Source: Geodermatophilus arenarius (lineage in GTDB: Bacteria; Actinomycetota; Actinomycetes; Mycobacteriales; Geodermatophilaceae). Taken from it: a stretch of DNA of 64,000 nt. The position numbers and the translations under genes were made by a program. Within the stretch, counting starts at the first letter, position 1, and every line of letters begins with the position of its first letter. Shown here in pieces: positions 1 through 12,410 of the stretch. Location of the stretch: the NCBI RefSeq assembly GCF_042654585.1, contig NZ_JBHSGR010000026.1:1-64000 (forward strand), read 5' to 3'. The notes under the pieces were generated by a model that had not been told where the DNA came from, did no database searches, and worked only from the letters and a program-made list of their open reading frames with translations.

Positions 1-801
1 CGAGGCGGCCACCGCCTGGCGGGCGGCCGCGGCGGCCAGCGCGGCCTCGGCGGCGGCCTCGGCGGCGGCCTGCTCCGCCTGCATGCCGGCCACCTGCTGC
101 CCGGCGGCCTCGGCCTCGGCGACGACGGCGTCGCGCTGCTCGGCGAGCGCGGCGCTCTGCTCGCGGGAGGCGGTCTCCTGGGCCTGCGCGCCGGCCAGCG
201 CCTGGGCGGCCTGCTCCTGCAGCGTCTCGGCCTGCACGGACGCCGTCTGCGCCTGCTGCTGGGCCTGGGTGGCCTGCTCCTGCAGCACGGTCAGCTCGCC
301 GACGACGTCGACGCGGTGGGTGCCGGCCGCCTCGAGCAGCGCGGCGCGCTCGACCAGCTGGGCGGGGCCGGCGGCGGAGAGCAGCGCGGTGGCGCCGGGC
401 GCGGTGCTGCCCTGCATGTAGACCGTGCGGGCGTGGCGGGCGACCTGCGTGCGGCCCTCGGCGAGGTCGGCGTCGGCCTGCGCGGCGGCGGCCGTGGCGG
501 CGTCGGCGGCCGTGCGGGCGGCCTCGTAGGCGGCCCGCGTCTCCTCGTAGTCCTGCAGCGCGATCTGCGCGGCCTGGTGCGCCTCCGCGGCGGCGGCCTC
601 GGCCTGGGCCAGCTGGGCGCTGAGCACGCCGACCTGCGCGGCGGCCGCGTCGCGGGCGGCCTCGGCGGCGGCGATCTCGGCGTCGCTCGGCGCGGCCGAC
701 GCGGTGCCCGGCGCCAGCCCGAGGACGACCAGCCCGGCGACCGCCGTGCCCGCCGCCCGGACCGCCCAGCGGTGATGTCGCGTGCGCGTACCCGTACCCA
801 C
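1..801 (-). CDS. Secreted coiled-coil protein, N-terminal part of a probable NlpC/P60-type cell-wall hydrolase (partial)
   Basis: The gene runs off the left edge, so only the first 267 codons are here and no catalytic domain is visible. The start is GTG at 801 behind a GGGAGGGG ribosome-binding site. Residues 1-36 form a Sec signal peptide (Arg/His-rich start, hydrophobic core, likely cleavage after ASA). The remainder is an Ala/Gln/Glu-rich coiled coil in two blocks separated by a short segment around residues 127-145. Actinobacterial RipA-type peptidoglycan endopeptidases have this layout, with an NlpC/P60 domain at the C-terminus. That identity is inferred from architecture only; another secreted coiled-coil protein is possible. 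Confidence 0.6.
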   Translation of the reverse strand, partial: MGTGTRTRHHRWAVRAAGTAVAGLVVLGLAPGTASAAPSDAEIAAAEAARDAAAAQVGVLSAQLAQAEAAAAEAHQAAQIALQDYEETRAAYEAARTAADAATAAAAQADADLAEGRTQVARHARTVYMQGSTAPGATALLSAAGPAQLVERAALLEAAGTHRVDVVGELTVLQEQATQAQQQAQTASVQAETLQEQAAQALAGAQAQETASREQSAALAEQRDAVVAEAEAAGQQVAGMQAEQAAAEAAAEAALAAAAARQAVAAS

Positions 802-869
802 GTGCCGACCCCTCCCGGTGCGCCGGCGTCGCAGGCCGGGCGCTGGTCTCCGGACGCCCGTGCGGGCGC

Positions 870-900
870 CACCCGGACCGGTTGTCGACCGGTCCGGGTG
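870..900 (-). terminator. Hairpin after the acyl-CoA ligase gene
   Basis: A perfect 12-bp inverted repeat (870-881 with 889-900) encloses a 7-base loop. It lies about 50 bases downstream of the ligase stop codon at 949 and before the start of the next gene at 801. There is no U tract, as is common for actinobacterial terminators. It could also act as a leader structure of the gene at 801. Confidence 0.5.
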
Positions 901-926
901 ACCTCCGGAGGGGCAGGCGGGCGGAT

Positions 927-944
927 CTCCCCCCTAGGGGGGAG
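927..944. repeat. 18-bp perfect palindrome CTCCCCCCT/AGGGGGGAG
   Basis: An uninterrupted 18-bp palindrome with a CTAG centre sits 5 bases from the stop codon of the acyl-CoA ligase gene. With no loop it is a poor RNA hairpin, so it looks more like a protein-binding dyad or part of the termination region. No function can be assigned. Confidence 0.4.
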
Positions 945-948
945 CGCG

Positions 949-2487
<1,539 letters not shown>

Positions 2488-2552
2488 GCCGGGCTCCCGG
2501 TGGCCAGGGCTGCCGGCGCGCCGGTCAGCCGCTCGACGTGGTCGGGGTCACG

Positions 2553-2981
2553 CTAGCCGCTGACGAGCAGCAGCCACCCGGCCGCGACCGTGCCGAGGGT
2601 GGCGGCCACCGCCCGGACGGTGTCCGCCCGCAGCAGCCGGCCGAACGCGCCGGCGTCGAACCCCTCGCCCAGCCGCCGGTGCAGCGGCACGGCGAGCAGC
2701 GCGGTGACGCCGAGGACGACGGCCAGGCAGGCGCCGCCCGCGAGCACCGGCAGCAGCGGGACGCCGTCGGGCCGGGCGGCCAGCAGCCACAGCGTGGTGA
2801 CGCCCTGCCCGGCGAACAGCGGGCCCACGACCCGGGACACGCGCCGCCGGTGCGCCCGCTCGTAGGCCGGGAACGCCGCGGCCGGGACCTGCGCGAACTG
2901 CGGGTAGACCAGTGCCCGCACGGTCCACTGGAAGCCGGCGTAGGCCGCCGTCAGCGCCAGGTGGACGACGAGCAGGGTCAC
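2553..2981 (-). CDS. Small integral membrane protein, four predicted helices
   Basis: The 142-residue product begins at GTG 2981 and has about four hydrophobic helices (near residues 1-20, 50-68, 78-98 and 120-141). A basic loop (HRRRVSR) follows the first helix. The FQWTVRALVYPQF segment after helix 1 is of a kind seen in small conserved actinobacterial membrane proteins of unknown function. It lies between the acyl-CoA ligase and the sirtuin on the same strand with short gaps, so it may share a transcript with the ligase. I cannot assign a function. Confidence 0.65.
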   Translation of the reverse strand: MTLLVVHLALTAAYAGFQWTVRALVYPQFAQVPAAAFPAYERAHRRRVSRVVGPLFAGQGVTTLWLLAARPDGVPLLPVLAGGACLAVVLGVTALLAVPLHRRLGEGFDAGAFGRLLRADTVRAVAATLGTVAAGWLLLVSG

Positions 2982-2998
2982 CGCGTCCGCAGGACGCG
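2982..2998 (-). terminator. Short hairpin between the sirtuin and the membrane protein gene
   Basis: A 7-bp GC stem (CGCGTCC with GGACGCG) and a 3-base loop sit directly before the GTG at 2981 and about 60 bases after the sirtuin stop. It may weakly terminate sirtuin transcripts or fold in the leader of the next gene. Confidence 0.3.
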
Positions 2999-3060
2999 CG
3001 CCCGCCGCGGCAGCTCGTCGAGCACCGGTGCCCGGTGGCGCGCCTCCGGTCCGGCCCGGG

Positions 3061-3828
3061 TCACGCCGTCCCCAGCAGCCGCGGCAGCGCCGTCGAGATG
3101 GGCTCGCGGACGACGAGGTCGGCCAGCCCGTCGTAGGGCGTGGGCTCGGCGTTGACGATGACCACCCGCGCGCCGTGCGCGGCGGCGATCTCGACCAGCC
3201 CGGCCACCGGGTACACGACCAGCGAGGTGCCGACGGCGAGGAAGACGTCGCAGTCCGCGGCGGCGGCGGCCGCGGCGTCGAGGACCCGCTCGTCCAGGGC
3301 CTGCCCGAAGCTCACCGTCGCGGACTTGAGGATGCCGCCGCAGACGGTGCAGGCCGGGTCGGGGTCGCCGGCGTCGATGCGGGCCAGCGCCTCGTCCATC
3401 GACGTCCGGTCCCCGCACGACAGGCACTCGACCGCGTGCACCGTGCCGTGCAGCTCGAGCACCGCCCGCGGCGAGGACCCGGCGGCCTGGTGCAGCCCGT
3501 CGACGTTCTGGGTGAGCAGCGCCCGCAGCCGGCCCTGCCGCTCCAGGTCGGCCAGCGCCCGGTGCCCGGCGTTCGGGGCGATCGTGGCCGCCCGCACGTC
3601 CGCGCGCATGCGCCACGCCTTGCGCCGGATCTCCGGGTCGGCGACGTAGTAGGACAGCGTCACGAGCTTCTCGGCGTCCGGGTCACGGGTCCACACGCCG
3701 TTGGGGCCGCGGTAGTCGGGGATGCCGCTGTCGGTGGAGATCCCGGCGCCGGTCAGGACGGTCACCCGCCGGGCCTGCGCCAGCCAGGCGGGCAGCGGGT
3801 CGGGGACGGCGCCGGTCACGCGCCCCAC
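3061..3828 (-). CDS. NAD-dependent protein deacetylase (sirtuin, Sir2 family)
   Basis: The 255-residue sirtuin has a complete catalytic core. GAGIS binds NAD near residue 27, TQNVDGLH lies near 105, LELHGTVH carries the catalytic His near 125, two Cys pairs (CLSCG and CTVCG) bind zinc, and VGTSLVVYP follows. It would remove acyl groups from protein lysines using NAD and release nicotinamide. It is divergent from aconitase. A second in-frame GTG at 3819 is preceded by TACCGT with 7 bases between, a good -10 for a leaderless transcript, so the true start may be 3819. The target is unknown; AcsA-type enzymes are the usual bacterial substrates. Confidence 0.9.
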   Translation of the reverse strand: MGRVTGAVPDPLPAWLAQARRVTVLTGAGISTDSGIPDYRGPNGVWTRDPDAEKLVTLSYYVADPEIRRKAWRMRADVRAATIAPNAGHRALADLERQGRLRALLTQNVDGLHQAAGSSPRAVLELHGTVHAVECLSCGDRTSMDEALARIDAGDPDPACTVCGGILKSATVSFGQALDERVLDAAAAAAADCDVFLAVGTSLVVYPVAGLVEIAAAHGARVVIVNAEPTPYDGLADLVVREPISTALPRLLGTA

Positions 3829-3959
3829 GGTAGGTCGCCGGTGGGAGCGACGTCACCGGGGAAGGGAAGGGTCGCCTCACCAGTGCGTCTCCGCAGGCGG
3901 CTGGGATGATGGGGGGTGGCATTCAAGCCCGATGGACTCTCGAGGGTGAGGCGCAAGCA

Positions 3960-6812
<2,853 letters not shown>

Positions 6813-6830
6813 TCGGAGGCTGATCCCCCG

Positions 6831-7586
6831 ATGGACCTGGGCCTGGGCGGTCGCGGGTACCTGCTCACCGGCGCGAGCCGGGGGCTGGGCCTGGCGACCG
6901 CCCGGGCCCTCGTCGCCGACGGGGCCCGGGTCCTCGTCAGCTCCCGCTCCCCCGAGTCGGTCTCCGCGGCCGTGGCGGAGCTGGGCGACGGCGCGTCCGG
7001 GGTGGCCGCCGACCTCGCCGACCCCGGCGCCGCCGACCTGCTCGTCGGCCGCGCGCTCGAGGTGCTCGGCCGGGTCGACGGCGTGCTGGTCTCCGTCGGC
7101 GGCCCGGCGCCGGGGACGGTGCTGACGACGGCGGAGGACGACTGGCGGGCCGCCGTCGACAGTGTGCTGCTCGGCCCCCTGCGGCTGGTCCGGGCGCTGG
7201 AGCCGCACCTGTCCGCCGGGGCGGCGATCGGGTTCGTGCTGTCGACGTCGGTGCGCCAGCCGATCGGGCACCTGGCCATCTCCAACGCGCTGCGCCCGGG
7301 CCTGGCCATGACCGCGAAGGCGCTGGCCGACGAGCTCGGCCCGCGCGGGATCCGGGTGGTCGGGCTGATGCCCGGCACGATCGCCACCGACCGGATCACC
7401 GACATCGAGGCCGCGTCCGGCGACCCGGCGGCGATGCGGGCGCGCACCGAGGCCGGCATCCCGCTGCGCCGCGTCGGCGAGCCCGACGAGTTCGGCCGGG
7501 TGGCGGCCTTCCTGCTCTCCCCCGCCGCCGGCTACGTCACCGGCACGATGGTGGCGGTCGACGGCGGCGTCCTGCGCACCCCGTGA
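6831..7586 (+). CDS. SDR family oxidoreductase with altered catalytic motif
   Basis: The 251-residue Rossmann protein has the NAD(P)-binding TGASRGLG motif (residues 13-20) and a C-terminal GTMVAVDGG segment typical of 3-oxoacyl reductase-like SDRs. The usual YxxxK pair is missing: the aligned positions read L148 and N152 in HLAISNALR, although serines 138 and 140 are present. This LSNxxR pattern occurs in an SDR subgroup annotated as BKR-like. The substrate is unknown, and loss of the Tyr general acid makes classical reductase chemistry doubtful. The gene starts at ATG 6831, 18 bases after aconitase, and its stop overlaps the next start in GTGA. Confidence 0.85.
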   Translation: MDLGLGGRGYLLTGASRGLGLATARALVADGARVLVSSRSPESVSAAVAELGDGASGVAADLADPGAADLLVGRALEVLGRVDGVLVSVGGPAPGTVLTTAEDDWRAAVDSVLLGPLRLVRALEPHLSAGAAIGFVLSTSVRQPIGHLAISNALRPGLAMTAKALADELGPRGIRVVGLMPGTIATDRITDIEAASGDPAAMRARTEAGIPLRRVGEPDEFGRVAAFLLSPAAGYVTGTMVAVDGGVLRTP

Positions 7587-8290
7587 GCGACGCTCCGGTC
7601 CTCGTCGCGTGCGCGCACGGCACGCGCAACCCGACCGGGCGCCGGCTGGTCGCCGAGCTGGCCCTGGCCGCGCGCCGGCTGCGCCCGGGGCTGGTGACGA
7701 CGGCCGCCTTCGTCGACGTGCAGCCGCCCACGGTGGTCGACGTCGTCGCGGGCCTCGCCGCGGAGGGGCGGCCGGCCGTCGTCGTGCCGCTGCTGCTGTC
7801 CGGCGGGTACCACGTGCACGTCGACATCGCGGGCGCCGTGGCCGCGCACGAGTCCGCCGTCGCCGCCCGCCCGCTGGGCCCCGACCCGCGGCTGGCCGAC
7901 GTCCTCTCCGACCGGCTGGTGCAGGCCGGCGCCGACCCGCGCGACCCCCTCACCGCCGTGGTCCTCGCCGCCGCGGGCTCCAGTGACCCGCGGTCGGTGG
8001 CCGACGTCGAGGACACCGCCGACCTCCTGCAGCGCTCCTGGGCCGGCCCCGTCACCACCGGCTACGGCTCGGCCGCGCAGCCCCCGGTCGCCGACGCGGT
8101 CGCCGCCGCGCGGAAGGCCGGCGCCGAGCGGGTCGTCGTCGCCGCCTACCTGCTCGCGCCCGGCCACTTCCACGGCAGGCTGGCCGAGGCCGGCGCCGAC
8201 GTCGTCACCGCTCCCCTGCTGCCCGACGAGCGCATCGCCGCCGTCCTGCTCGACCGCTACGACGCCGCGGTCGGGAGCCGTCAGGGCTAG
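7583..8290 (+). CDS. Sirohydrochlorin chelatase, CbiX-type
   Basis: The 235-residue protein contains two tandem CbiX/SirB-like halves. The first carries the metal-binding histidines His12 (ACAHGT) and His77/His79 (GGYHVHVD); the second has AAAGSSD and a GHFHGRL segment. Such enzymes insert Co2+ or Fe2+ into sirohydrochlorin for cobalamin or siroheme synthesis. It starts at GTG 7583, overlapping the SDR stop by four bases, so the two are translationally coupled. No other cobalamin or siroheme genes are in the window. The choice between cobalt and iron cannot be made from sequence alone. Confidence 0.85.
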   Translation: MSDAPVLVACAHGTRNPTGRRLVAELALAARRLRPGLVTTAAFVDVQPPTVVDVVAGLAAEGRPAVVVPLLLSGGYHVHVDIAGAVAAHESAVAARPLGPDPRLADVLSDRLVQAGADPRDPLTAVVLAAAGSSDPRSVADVEDTADLLQRSWAGPVTTGYGSAAQPPVADAVAAARKAGAERVVVAAYLLAPGHFHGRLAEAGADVVTAPLLPDERIAAVLLDRYDAAVGSRQG

Positions 8291-8299
8291 GAGGGTGCC

Positions 8300-9151
8300 T
8301 CATGGGCCGGTGGCGACCGGGCGGGACGGGTCGGCCGACCACTGGGACCAGGAGCCCGGCCACAGCGCCGCCTCGACGCCCGCCTCGGCGAGCGCCGCCA
8401 CCTCGTGCGCGGCGGTCACGCCCGAGCCGCAGTAGACGCCGACCGCCGTCCCCGGCCGGACGCCGAGCGCGGCGAACCGCTCGGCCAGGTCGGTCCGGAA
8501 CCGGCCGTCCGCCCGCAGGTTCTCCCCCGTCGGCGCGCTCACCGCGCCCGGCACGTGCCCGGCCCGCGGGTCCACCGGCTCGCGCTCGCCGCGGTAGCGC
8601 TCGCCGGCCCGCGCGTCGAGCAGCACCCCGCCGCGCGCGGGGAGCGCCGCGGCCTCGTCGGCGGTGAGGGTCGGCATGCGGCCGCCGGTCAGCACGACGT
8701 CGCCGGGTTCCGGGACGACGTCGCCGGTCTCCAGCTCCCCGCCGGCCGCGACCCAGGCGTCCAGGCCGCCGTCGAGCAGCCGGACGTCGGTCAGCCCGCC
8801 CCAGCGCAGCAGCCACCACGCCCGCGCGGCGGCCTGCCCGCCGGTGGCGTCGTAGGCGACGACGGCGTCGCCGGACCGGATGCCCCACCGCCGGGCCGCG
8901 GCCTGCAGGGCCGCAGGCGACGGCAGGGGGTGCCGGCCCCCGGCGGCCGACGGCGGTGCGGCGAGCTCGGTCTCCAGGTCGACGAACACCGCGCCCGGGA
9001 GGTGGCCGGCCAGGTACCGCTCCCGGCCGTGCGGGTCACCCAGCGCCCAGCGGACGTCGAGCAGCACCGGCCGCTGCCCCGCCGGGAGGTCCGGGCCCGC
9101 CGGGAGGTCCGGCCCCGCCAGGAGGTCCGCGGCCGCCACCAGCACGCTCAC
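8300..9151 (-). CDS. sseA: Thiosulfate/3-mercaptopyruvate sulfurtransferase, two rhodanese domains
   Basis: The 283-residue protein has an N-terminal inactive rhodanese domain (LLDVRWALGD) and a C-terminal active one with Cys241 in YCGSGVTA, the loop typical of SseA/TST enzymes. It transfers sulfane sulfur from thiosulfate or 3-mercaptopyruvate to cyanide or thiols. The frame stays open upstream to 9220, but GTG 9151 forms a GTGA overlap with the upstream gene and gives a normal N-terminus. Residues 9-22 contain a short AGPDLP repeat encoded by 18-bp tandem DNA repeats. It ends 9 bases from the convergent chelatase gene. Confidence 0.9.
   Translation of the reverse strand: MSVLVAAADLLAGPDLPAGPDLPAGQRPVLLDVRWALGDPHGRERYLAGHLPGAVFVDLETELAAPPSAAGGRHPLPSPAALQAAARRWGIRSGDAVVAYDATGGQAAARAWWLLRWGGLTDVRLLDGGLDAWVAAGGELETGDVVPEPGDVVLTGGRMPTLTADEAAALPARGGVLLDARAGERYRGEREPVDPRAGHVPGAVSAPTGENLRADGRFRTDLAERFAALGVRPGTAVGVYCGSGVTAAHEVAALAEAGVEAALWPGSWSQWSADPSRPVATGP
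9081..9134. repeat. Three 18-bp tandem repeats in the sulfurtransferase N-terminus
   Basis: Three consecutive 18-bp units at 9081-9098, 9099-9116 and 9117-9134 share GCCGGGAGGTCCGG with few changes. They stay in frame and encode repeated AGPDLP, so copy-number change would not break the gene. Confidence 0.7.
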
Positions 9152-9615
9152 CGGGCGGTGGCGAGCAGCCCGCGCAGCTCCTGGGTCAGCGCGTCCCGGG
9201 CGTCGCGGCGGCCCAGCCACGCGGCCGGCGTCGCCTGGAACAGCGTGGTCTTCCAGCGTCCGCCGCCCTCGTCGACGGCGACCAGCGTGTGGATGCTGTG
9301 CAGCCCCGGGTCCACGTCGTCCTCCCCCGGCGGGATCATCCCGGCGTGCGCGTGCAGCACGGCCACGCCGTCAGTGACCGCGCGCACCGAGCGGACCACG
9401 GCCACGTAGGTCGCCGTCGGGTGGCTGCCGAACACCCGCCGCAGGTCCGAGGCGATCGACAGCCGGCCGCTCACCGACGTCCCGTCGTAGCCGATCATGT
9501 CGCCGTCGTCGGCGAAGACCGCGGCCACCGCCGCGCCGCTGCGCCGGTTCCAGCCGTCGACGAAGTCGGCGTAGAGGGCGCGGATCTGGGCGTCGTACGG
9601 GTGCGCGGACGTCAC
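9148..9615 (-). CDS. SgcJ/EcaC-family (SnoaL/NTF2-like) protein
   Basis: The 155-residue protein has the NTF2-like pattern of the SgcJ/EcaC family: an N-terminal helix with FVDGWNRRSG, then FADDGDMIGYDGT, and a C-terminal sheet with GGGRWKTTLFQATPA. The family forms small cone-shaped alpha+beta barrels often found beside polyketide or redox genes; no enzyme activity is established for most members. The start is GTG 9615 with AGGAGGA 5 bases upstream. That ribosome-binding site forms one arm of an inverted repeat (see 9621-9648). Its stop overlaps the sulfurtransferase start, so both are likely expressed together. Confidence 0.8.
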   Translation of the reverse strand: MTSAHPYDAQIRALYADFVDGWNRRSGAAVAAVFADDGDMIGYDGTSVSGRLSIASDLRRVFGSHPTATYVAVVRSVRAVTDGVAVLHAHAGMIPPGEDDVDPGLHSIHTLVAVDEGGGRWKTTLFQATPAAWLGRRDARDALTQELRGLLATAR

Positions 9616-9620
9616 GGAGC

Positions 9621-9648
9621 TCCTCCTGGTGCAGCTGGGGCAGGAGGA
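9621..9648 (-). promoter_or_regulatory. Inverted repeat covering the ribosome-binding site of the SgcJ-like gene
   Basis: TCCTCCTG and CAGGAGGA (8 bp, 12-base loop) pair between the ABC exporter stop at 9659 and the SgcJ-like start at 9615. On the minus strand the downstream arm is the ribosome-binding site itself, so folding would hide it. Ribosomes finishing the exporter gene about 10 bases upstream could open the hairpin. Confidence 0.45.
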
Positions 9649-9658
9649 ACGCTAGTTG

Positions 9659-11551
9659 CTACGCCGCGCCGACCGTCCGACGCTCGCCGTCGGCGAACTG
9701 GGTCCGGTAGAGGTCGGCGTAGCGGCCCCCGAGCGCCAGCAACTCCTCGTGAGTGCCCGACTCCGCGATGCGACCGTCGTCGACCACGAGGATCTGGTCG
9801 GCGCTGCGGATCGTGGACAGCCGGTGCGCGATCACCAGCGACGTCCGGCCCGTCAGCGCGGTGTCCAGCGCGTGCTGCACCGCCACCTCGGACTCGCTGT
9901 CCAGGTGCGCGGTCGCCTCGTCGAGGATGACGATCCCCGGCGCTTTGAGCAGCACCCGCGCGATGGCCAGCCGCTGCTTCTCCCCGCCCGAGAGCCGGTA
10001 GCCGCGGTCGCCGACGACGGTGTCCAGGCCGTCGGGCAGCGCCGCCACGAGCGCGGCGATCCGGGCACCGGTCAGCGCCGCCCACAGCTGCTCCTCGGTG
10101 GCGTCCGGGCGGGCGTAGAGCAGGTTGGCGCGGATGGTGTCGTGGAACAGGTGCGCGTCCTGGCTGACGACCCCGATCGCGTCGCGCAGCGACGCCAGCG
10201 TCGCCTCCCGGACGTCGAGCCCGCCGACCCGCACCGCGCCCCCGGTCACGTCGTACAGCCGCGGCACCAGGTTGACGATCGTCGACTTGCCGGCACCCGA
10301 GTGCCCGACCAGCGCCACCATCTGCCCGGGCTCGACCCGGAACGACACGTCGTGCAGCACCGCCGTCGGGCCGCCGTGCTCGGGCAGCGACACGTCCTCC
10401 AGGGAGGCCAGCGACACGTCGGTGGCGGCCGGGTAGCTGAAGGAGACGGCGTCGAACTCGATCGACCGGTCGCCGGCCGGCACCGGGACGGCGCCGGGCG
10501 CCTCGGCGATCATCGGCGCGAGGTCGAGTACCTCGAAGACCCGGTCGAAGCTGACCATCGCGCTCATGACGTCGACCCGGACGTTCGACAGCGCGGTCAG
10601 CGGACCGTACAGCCGGGACAGCAGCAGCGCCAGCGCGACGACGTCGCCCGGCGACAGCGACCCGTCGAAGGCCAGCCAGCCGCCCAGGCCGTAGACCAGC
10701 GCGGTGGCCAGCGCCGCCACCAGGGTCAGCGCGGTGAAGAAGGTGCGGCCGTACATGGCCGACAGGACGCCGATGTCGCGCACCCGCGCCGCGCGGCCGC
10801 GGAAGCTCTCGGCCTCGGTGTCGGGCCGGCCGAACAGCTTGACCAGCAGCGCCCCGGCGACGTTGAACCGCTCGGTCATCGTCGCGTTCATCGACGCGTT
10901 GAGCCCGTAGGACTCCCGGGTGATCTCCTGCAGCCGCCGGCCGATCCGCCGCGCGGGCAGCACGAACAGCGGCACCATCACCAGCGAGAGCAGGGTGATC
11001 TGCCAGGACAACGTGAACATGACACCGGCGGTGAGCACCAGTCCGATCACGTTGGACACGACGCCGGACAGCGTCGAGGTGAACGCCTGCTGCGCGCCGA
11101 CGACGTCGTTGTTGAGCCGGCTGACCAGCGCACCGGTCTGGGTGCGGGTGAAGAACGCGACCGGCATCCGCTGCACGTGCTCGAACACCCGGCTGCGCAG
11201 GTCGTAGATGACGCCCTCGCCGATCCGGGCGGAGTACCAGCGGGTGGCCACCGAGATCGCGGCGTCGACCACCGCCAGGCCGGCGATGAACAGCGCGATG
11301 CGGACGATGCCGCCGGCGGTGCCGTCGAGGCGGGCGATCCGGTTGACGATGTCGCCGGCCAGCAGCGGGGTGAGCACGCCGATGACCGAGGAGCCGACCA
11401 CCAGCAGCAGGAAGAACGTGAGCTCGCGCCGGTAGGGCCGGGCGACGCCGAGGATGCGGCGCACGGTGCCCTTCGGCAGCGGCCGCGAGGTGACCGACGG
11501 GTCGCGGCGGAACGAGCGCATCGCCGCCATGGAGGTCATGGGACTGCTCAC
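9659..11551 (-). CDS. ABC transporter, fused permease/ATPase (exporter type)
   Basis: The 630-residue half-transporter has an N-terminal six-helix ABC membrane domain (about residues 40-325) and a C-terminal nucleotide-binding domain. Walker A is GHSGAGKST (416-424), the signature is LSGGEKQ (520-526) and Walker B is IVILDEATA (540-548). As an MsbA/MdlB-like exporter it would work as a dimer in the cytoplasmic membrane to expel lipids, drugs or peptides. No partner half-transporter is adjacent, so a homodimer is most likely. The start is ATG 11551; an in-frame ATG lies 4 codons later. A strong hairpin separates it from the upstream hydratase gene. Substrate unknown. Confidence 0.9.
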   Translation of the reverse strand: MSSPMTSMAAMRSFRRDPSVTSRPLPKGTVRRILGVARPYRRELTFFLLLVVGSSVIGVLTPLLAGDIVNRIARLDGTAGGIVRIALFIAGLAVVDAAISVATRWYSARIGEGVIYDLRSRVFEHVQRMPVAFFTRTQTGALVSRLNNDVVGAQQAFTSTLSGVVSNVIGLVLTAGVMFTLSWQITLLSLVMVPLFVLPARRIGRRLQEITRESYGLNASMNATMTERFNVAGALLVKLFGRPDTEAESFRGRAARVRDIGVLSAMYGRTFFTALTLVAALATALVYGLGGWLAFDGSLSPGDVVALALLLSRLYGPLTALSNVRVDVMSAMVSFDRVFEVLDLAPMIAEAPGAVPVPAGDRSIEFDAVSFSYPAATDVSLASLEDVSLPEHGGPTAVLHDVSFRVEPGQMVALVGHSGAGKSTIVNLVPRLYDVTGGAVRVGGLDVREATLASLRDAIGVVSQDAHLFHDTIRANLLYARPDATEEQLWAALTGARIAALVAALPDGLDTVVGDRGYRLSGGEKQRLAIARVLLKAPGIVILDEATAHLDSESEVAVQHALDTALTGRTSLVIAHRLSTIRSADQILVVDDGRIAESGTHEELLALGGRYADLYRTQFADGERRTVGAA

Positions 11552-11575
11552 GACGCGACCTCCTCACGGCCGGAC

Positions 11576-11611
11576 GGGGACCGGCCGCCGGTCCAACAGC
11601 GGCCGGTCCCC
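11576..11611 (-). terminator. Hairpin between the enoyl-CoA hydratase and ABC exporter genes
   Basis: A perfect 13-bp stem (11576-11588 with 11599-11611) and a 10-base loop lie 17 bases after the hydratase stop at 11628 and before the exporter start at 11551. This is a convincing terminator of the HTH-hydratase transcript, without a U tract. Confidence 0.6.
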
Positions 11612-11627
11612 TCCTGTTCCGGATCCC

Positions 11628-12410
11628 TCAGCGGCGCGCCAGCCCCGCCAGCTCGGCCAGCCGCCGGGACTGCGCGGCCCGCTCGTCCGCGTCCTGCGCC
11701 TCCGGGGGGTTGCGGACGGCCGAGCGCACCAGCGCCGCGGTCTCCCGGACCGCTCCCGCCGGTGGCGCGGTGAGCGCGGCGACCAGCGTCGCCACCGCCC
11801 CGTCGAGCTCCGCGGCCGGGACGACGGCGTTCGCGATGCCCCACGCCAGCGCCTCCGCCGCCGGCACCGGCCGGCCGGTCACGCAGACCTCCATCGCCCG
11901 CGCGTAGCCCACCAGCTCCGCCAGCGTGCTCGTGCCGGTGAGGTCGGGGACGAGGCCGAGCGTCGCCTCGGGGAGCCGCAGCGACGCGTCGTCGGTCATC
12001 ACCCGCAGGTCGCAGGCGAGCGCCAGCTGCGCGCCGGCGCCGATCGCGTGCCCCTGCACCGCGGCCACCGAGACGATCCCCGGCGAGCGCAGCCACCGGA
12101 AGCCGCCCTGGTACCCGCGGATCCGCTCCTGGGCGAGCTCGGCCGGCATCGTGCCCAGCTCGCCGAGCCCGCCGGGGGTCGACGGGTCGGCGCCGAACAG
12201 GCTGCGGTCCAGGCCGGCGGAGAAGGAGCGGCCGCTGCCCCGCACGACGACCACGCGCACGTCGTCGTCGAGCGAGGCGCCCACGGCCGCCAGCGCCGCC
12301 CAGGTGGCCGGCGTCTGGGCGTTGAGCTGGTCGGGTCGGTCGAGCGTGACGGTGAGGACGGCGCCGTCCCGGCTGGTGCGGACCCAGCCGTCGGCGTCGG
12401 CCGCCGTCAC
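11628..12410 (-). CDS. Enoyl-CoA hydratase/isomerase family protein
   Basis: The 260-residue crotonase-fold protein has the CoA-binding and oxyanion-hole segments SGRSFSAGLD and HAIGAGAQLALACDLR, followed by PEATLGLVPD and a C-terminal basic helix. Family members hydrate or isomerise acyl-CoA double bonds. The hydratase Glu in the PEATLGLVPD loop appears present, while the first catalytic Glu is not obvious, so isomerase or another reaction is possible. The frame is open far upstream, but GTG 12410 forms a GTGA overlap with the upstream HTH gene and starts the conserved fold. The substrate is unknown. Confidence 0.85.
   Translation of the reverse strand: MTAADADGWVRTSRDGAVLTVTLDRPDQLNAQTPATWAALAAVGASLDDDVRVVVVRGSGRSFSAGLDRSLFGADPSTPGGLGELGTMPAELAQERIRGYQGGFRWLRSPGIVSVAAVQGHAIGAGAQLALACDLRVMTDDASLRLPEATLGLVPDLTGTSTLAELVGYARAMEVCVTGRPVPAAEALAWGIANAVVPAAELDGAVATLVAALTAPPAGAVRETAALVRSAVRNPPEAQDADERAAQSRRLAELAGLARR

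Noticed and set aside
802..948. c-di-AMP (ydaO-type) riboswitch before the coiled-coil secreted protein
   Set aside because: Such riboswitches often precede actinobacterial cell-wall hydrolases, and there is a strong hairpin, but I could not find the conserved core segments. The stem is better explained as the ligase terminator.
3906..3959. ATG 3906 as the aconitase start
   Set aside because: The 18 added residues do not resemble aconitase N-termini, whereas GTG 3960 begins exactly at the conserved VAASKDSFGARSTL sequence.
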